Below are positions 61,481 to 64,000 of a stretch of 64,000 nt of DNA, in pieces. The DNA is from Mimachlamys varia (taxonomy: Eukaryota; Mollusca; Bivalvia; Pectinida; Pectinidae). The stretch covers positions 2,976,001 through 3,040,000 of the forward strand of contig OX392532.1 in NCBI GenBank assembly GCA_947623455.1, read 5' to 3'. Under the pieces are notes generated by a model. That model was not told the DNA's origin. It made no database searches and saw only the letters and a program-made list of their open reading frames with translations. How positions within the stretch are numbered: the stretch's first letter is position 1; every line of letters begins with the position of its first letter. The position numbers and the translations under genes are program-made.

Positions 61481-62639
61481 AAATAGTTAACGTAAGCTGT
61501 TTGTATCTTGAAATTAATGCTTTGTTTTTGCGATCAATTATGAAATGGAATTATCATCATGCGTATTACGCAGTTGTAATGATGCCGTAACAGACACTTA
61601 ATAAAATCATTTCACATATATATGCTTTAAATATTGTTACTTAGATATGTATTTAAAAAGAATTATTCAATTATATAAATAGAGCAATCAAACCATATAA
61701 AGGACAAAACACTGCAGTCTTCCTTACCTTAACGTTGACGACACAGTATATAAGCGACTTCCTCCTCTAGTACGTTATGGTATCCAAGCTTGTCCCCGAT
61801 TTATTTATACGTAAACACAATCTCACGGGGACAAAGTGGTATTTATATTAAAATTATCGGACGTTTCACGTGTCAAGGACTTAAGTACTGGTCATTATTT
61901 GTTTACTTTAAAGTGACAAGATTTCAACCAACTGTCTATTCTCTAAAATTAATGGACTCCTGGATTCCTCCGTTTCTATCCGGGACGTATGAACAGGAAG
62001 GGGGGTTTGTTGACATTTGGACCAGTTGAAGTATGATGTTGTCAAAGAGGCATTCTAACCAATAATCGGTAAGACGGTGAATGGCCAGGGGAAGGCGCAC
62101 CCTAAAGAAATAGCGTGGCGTCACTGGATTTAATTAAAAGGAAGTCGGAGATCAAGGGTTTATTTTGATTCCAGTATATATTGTCAACTATACCAAGACG
62201 TATTTTCGAAAACAAAATTTGTTGATGTTCATTGAAATGTCGTTTCTCCTGCTAAGTTCGAGGTCTGGTATTCGGGACAGTACTACGCTGCATGCAAGGT
62301 ACACTAGAACATTGTAAACAAGAAAACTGACGAGCTACTATAAAACTTTTGCGAGCAAAATCCTAATCAATCTAAGCACCAAACGGAGACGTTGATTAAG
62401 CAACCTCAAACAGTTAACTTGTACTCTGTTTTGTAATATTTTTACCGTTATGTTTTATGGACATCGATATTTTATCCTTGACAACCTGTGTTATGAGCAG
62501 CACCTGGCCCAAGTTTCATCAATGTCCTTAACATAAAGAAACATATTACCTTAAGAGTCTTCATAGAAAAGCATTACAGAAGTTAAAGGGAAATATAAAG
62601 AAATTTCCTAAACGTCCGTTATGCTTTCCTATGGATGGC
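61481..62639. other. Unique stretch
   Basis: Small ORFs (79 codons plus at 61790; 62 codons minus at 61936) overlap each other and show no family signal. No repeats recognised. Confidence 0.4.
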
Positions 62640-63770
62640 TTTAAGTTAAGGAATTACATATATGTAACTTCAGTTAAGGAACATTGATGAAACCGGAGCC
62701 TGGTTACGTTTCTGTCGTTTGCATGTTTGTGCAGTGTAGTATTGGTGATTGGTGTGTGATAGGATTACACACATTATCAGTTTGTACCAGTCACGAAGTT
62801 TTAATGAAGCATCTTGATATTTACAGCAAGACCTAGAATAACGAATCAATTGCGACATGTAAACACTATAGGATGGAGAAACCTGGATATTATTATCAAG
62901 AAAAGGTTAGTTCAAGATCGGAAAATCGAAATTACCCCGTTTGATTATAAATCAAGTAATGAAATTGCTAGGGAATTGATATATTTCTAAACTGGAAAAA
63001 ATCAGCCGGTGCCAGTCATACTTTAAGTAAAAATAGAGGTAGGAAGCTGATTAGGAGAGTCTGCTCTGTCCTTCATTTTTTCAAGTTTAGAAGGGTATGT
63101 ACGATCGACTAGTTCAGCAAACGTCTTGTTGTTTATTGACAACGCATCGTCGATATACCTGTTTGTAACCCGTCCTGATAAGCCCTTCGACAATTAGGCC
63201 TCGTATGAAAGCAAAAACAAGTCAGCCAAACGTGGGGCACAGTTTAATTTGTTCCCATTGGAATGCCAACAGTATGTTGGAAATTCTTTCCTCCGAACTC
63301 AACAAAGATATTCAAAAGGTATATTTCATCATAGCTTTTGTATGCTCACACTAATGTATTTGTATCGTCATCCAACTTTCGAAAGAAAACTCTCATAATG
63401 AAAGACTGAAGACGTTTTTAGTTTTGTATGTGTATAGTAGCATGCAGGGTGGGGAAATCAAATGTTTGATAGCCGAAACATTTTTGAGAAGGCGGTGCTT
63501 AAAACTGACCAGAAGATCTTTCGGGTTTTTCAAATTCCACGTCCTGTTAAACGGAAGCCCTGATTTAACGCATCTTAGAATATGATTTTAAGAAGTTTTG
63601 ATAATGGCTTGATTGAGCAATGAGAAGAGCTAGCCATAAAACATTGCTTATTAGTATCCTTGTGGTATTTAGGTATCCAATACAGACAAGGTAGGTAATT
63701 GTAGCTTATTTCAAAATATTTTACCCATGTGTTGGTAAATATAAGATGTAGATAGGCCATGTATTACAAT
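62640..63770 (-). pseudogene. Decayed reverse transcriptase of the same YIDD-type retroelement
   Basis: Minus-strand pieces in order: LPCLYWIPKYHKDTNKQCFM and SSSHCSIKPLSKLL (63760-63580, thumb-proximal template region), NCAPRLADLFLLSYE-like sequence (about 63230), RYIDDALSINNKTFAELVDR (about 63150, catalytic YIDD intact here), then YMSQLIRYSRSCCKYQD (about 62860-62810). Order and spacing match the copy at 23930-24640. Stops and frame changes between pieces show it is not functional. Confidence 0.68.
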
Positions 63771-64000
63771 CAACAAGTTTTTATGTGTAACATTTCACTG
63801 ACGTCACATTCACAGTGAAATATTGATGATTTGGCAATATAAAACCGCCGTCAATTTTGATAGGCTTATTTGTAATAACTGATGAAATGATGACTCAAAC
63901 AAACAATTCAGCTAAGCTTTATTCCTAACCTCGCACACCTGGTACATGTTTACTTCAGGTGTCATTTCTCCGGTACTTCCGGGACTAGTCATCGAAAACC
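63771..64000. other. Right edge
   Basis: No feature recognised. Confidence 0.4.

Overview
The window is eukaryotic, most likely from a lophotrochozoan such as a bivalve or other mollusc (inference). The evidence is split genes with canonical GT/AG introns, an animal AA15-type copper monooxygenase, an F-BAR (PSTPIP-like) gene, a tRNA-derived SINE, decayed retroelement reverse transcriptases and TTAA-flanked inverted-repeat elements. Nothing looks bacterial or viral, and no operon, CRISPR array or intact tRNA/rRNA gene was seen.

By my by-eye count, about 41 kb of the 64 kb is tandem repeat, in at least eleven unrelated minisatellite families. From left to right: a 28-bp family (1-8740, about 310 units), a 37-bp family (9590-11640), a roughly 36-bp family (14452-15738), a second 28-bp family (17255-22624), a 33-bp family (24968-33287), 30 bp x6 (37479-37658), a 55-bp family (37880-41466), a 66-bp family (41965-46932), 42 bp x8 (49959-50294), 93 bp x4 (51172-51543), 24/25 bp (53985-54640), and a 63-bp family (55902-60752). 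Arrays with a period divisible by three (33, 36, 63, 66, 42, 93 bp, and the 27-bp variant of the first) stay open over long stretches, often on both strands. Most long ORFs in the window are therefore by-products of periodicity.

Two real genes can be read, both on the minus strand. (1) An F-BAR-domain gene: exon 1 at 13877-13912, exon 2 at 11619-11719, exon 3 beginning at 8808. The gene continues beyond the left edge. (2) A secreted AA15 lytic polysaccharide monooxygenase: exons 55364-55525, 54677-55046 and 52334-53328, giving 508 residues. It has a signal peptide, a histidine brace, a His/Gln/Pro-rich tail with three to four copies of an HGFLPI(N/G)V motif, and a six-cysteine C-terminal module. 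A third, shorter exon-like segment (37844-37914, minus) sits at the end of the 55-bp array.

The most interesting observation is that three arrays start at exon/intron boundaries and their unit contains the splice junction. The 37-bp unit is the last bases of F-BAR exon 2 plus its 5' splice site (AAG|GTAAGG). The 28-bp array runs out of the end of F-BAR exon 3, and its exon-proximal 27-bp units resemble the exon end. The 55-bp unit carries a 3' splice site (TTTTACAG|GATTTACAG) plus the start of the adjacent exon-like segment. The 66-bp array encodes about half of a sushi/CCP-like module per unit. This suggests minisatellites nucleated at splice junctions, leaving tens to hundreds of decoy splice sites in introns.

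The rest is intron or intergenic sequence holding mobile-element debris: four complete copies and one fragment of an approximately 315-395 bp TTAA-flanked inverted-repeat element, a 1.7 kb TTAA element sharing a target site with one of them, foldback hairpins, a CR1/Jockey-like LINE remnant inside a roughly 3.9 kb inverted duplication (46870-50750), and two decayed copies of a YIDD-type reverse transcriptase on the minus strand (23930-24640, 62640-63770).
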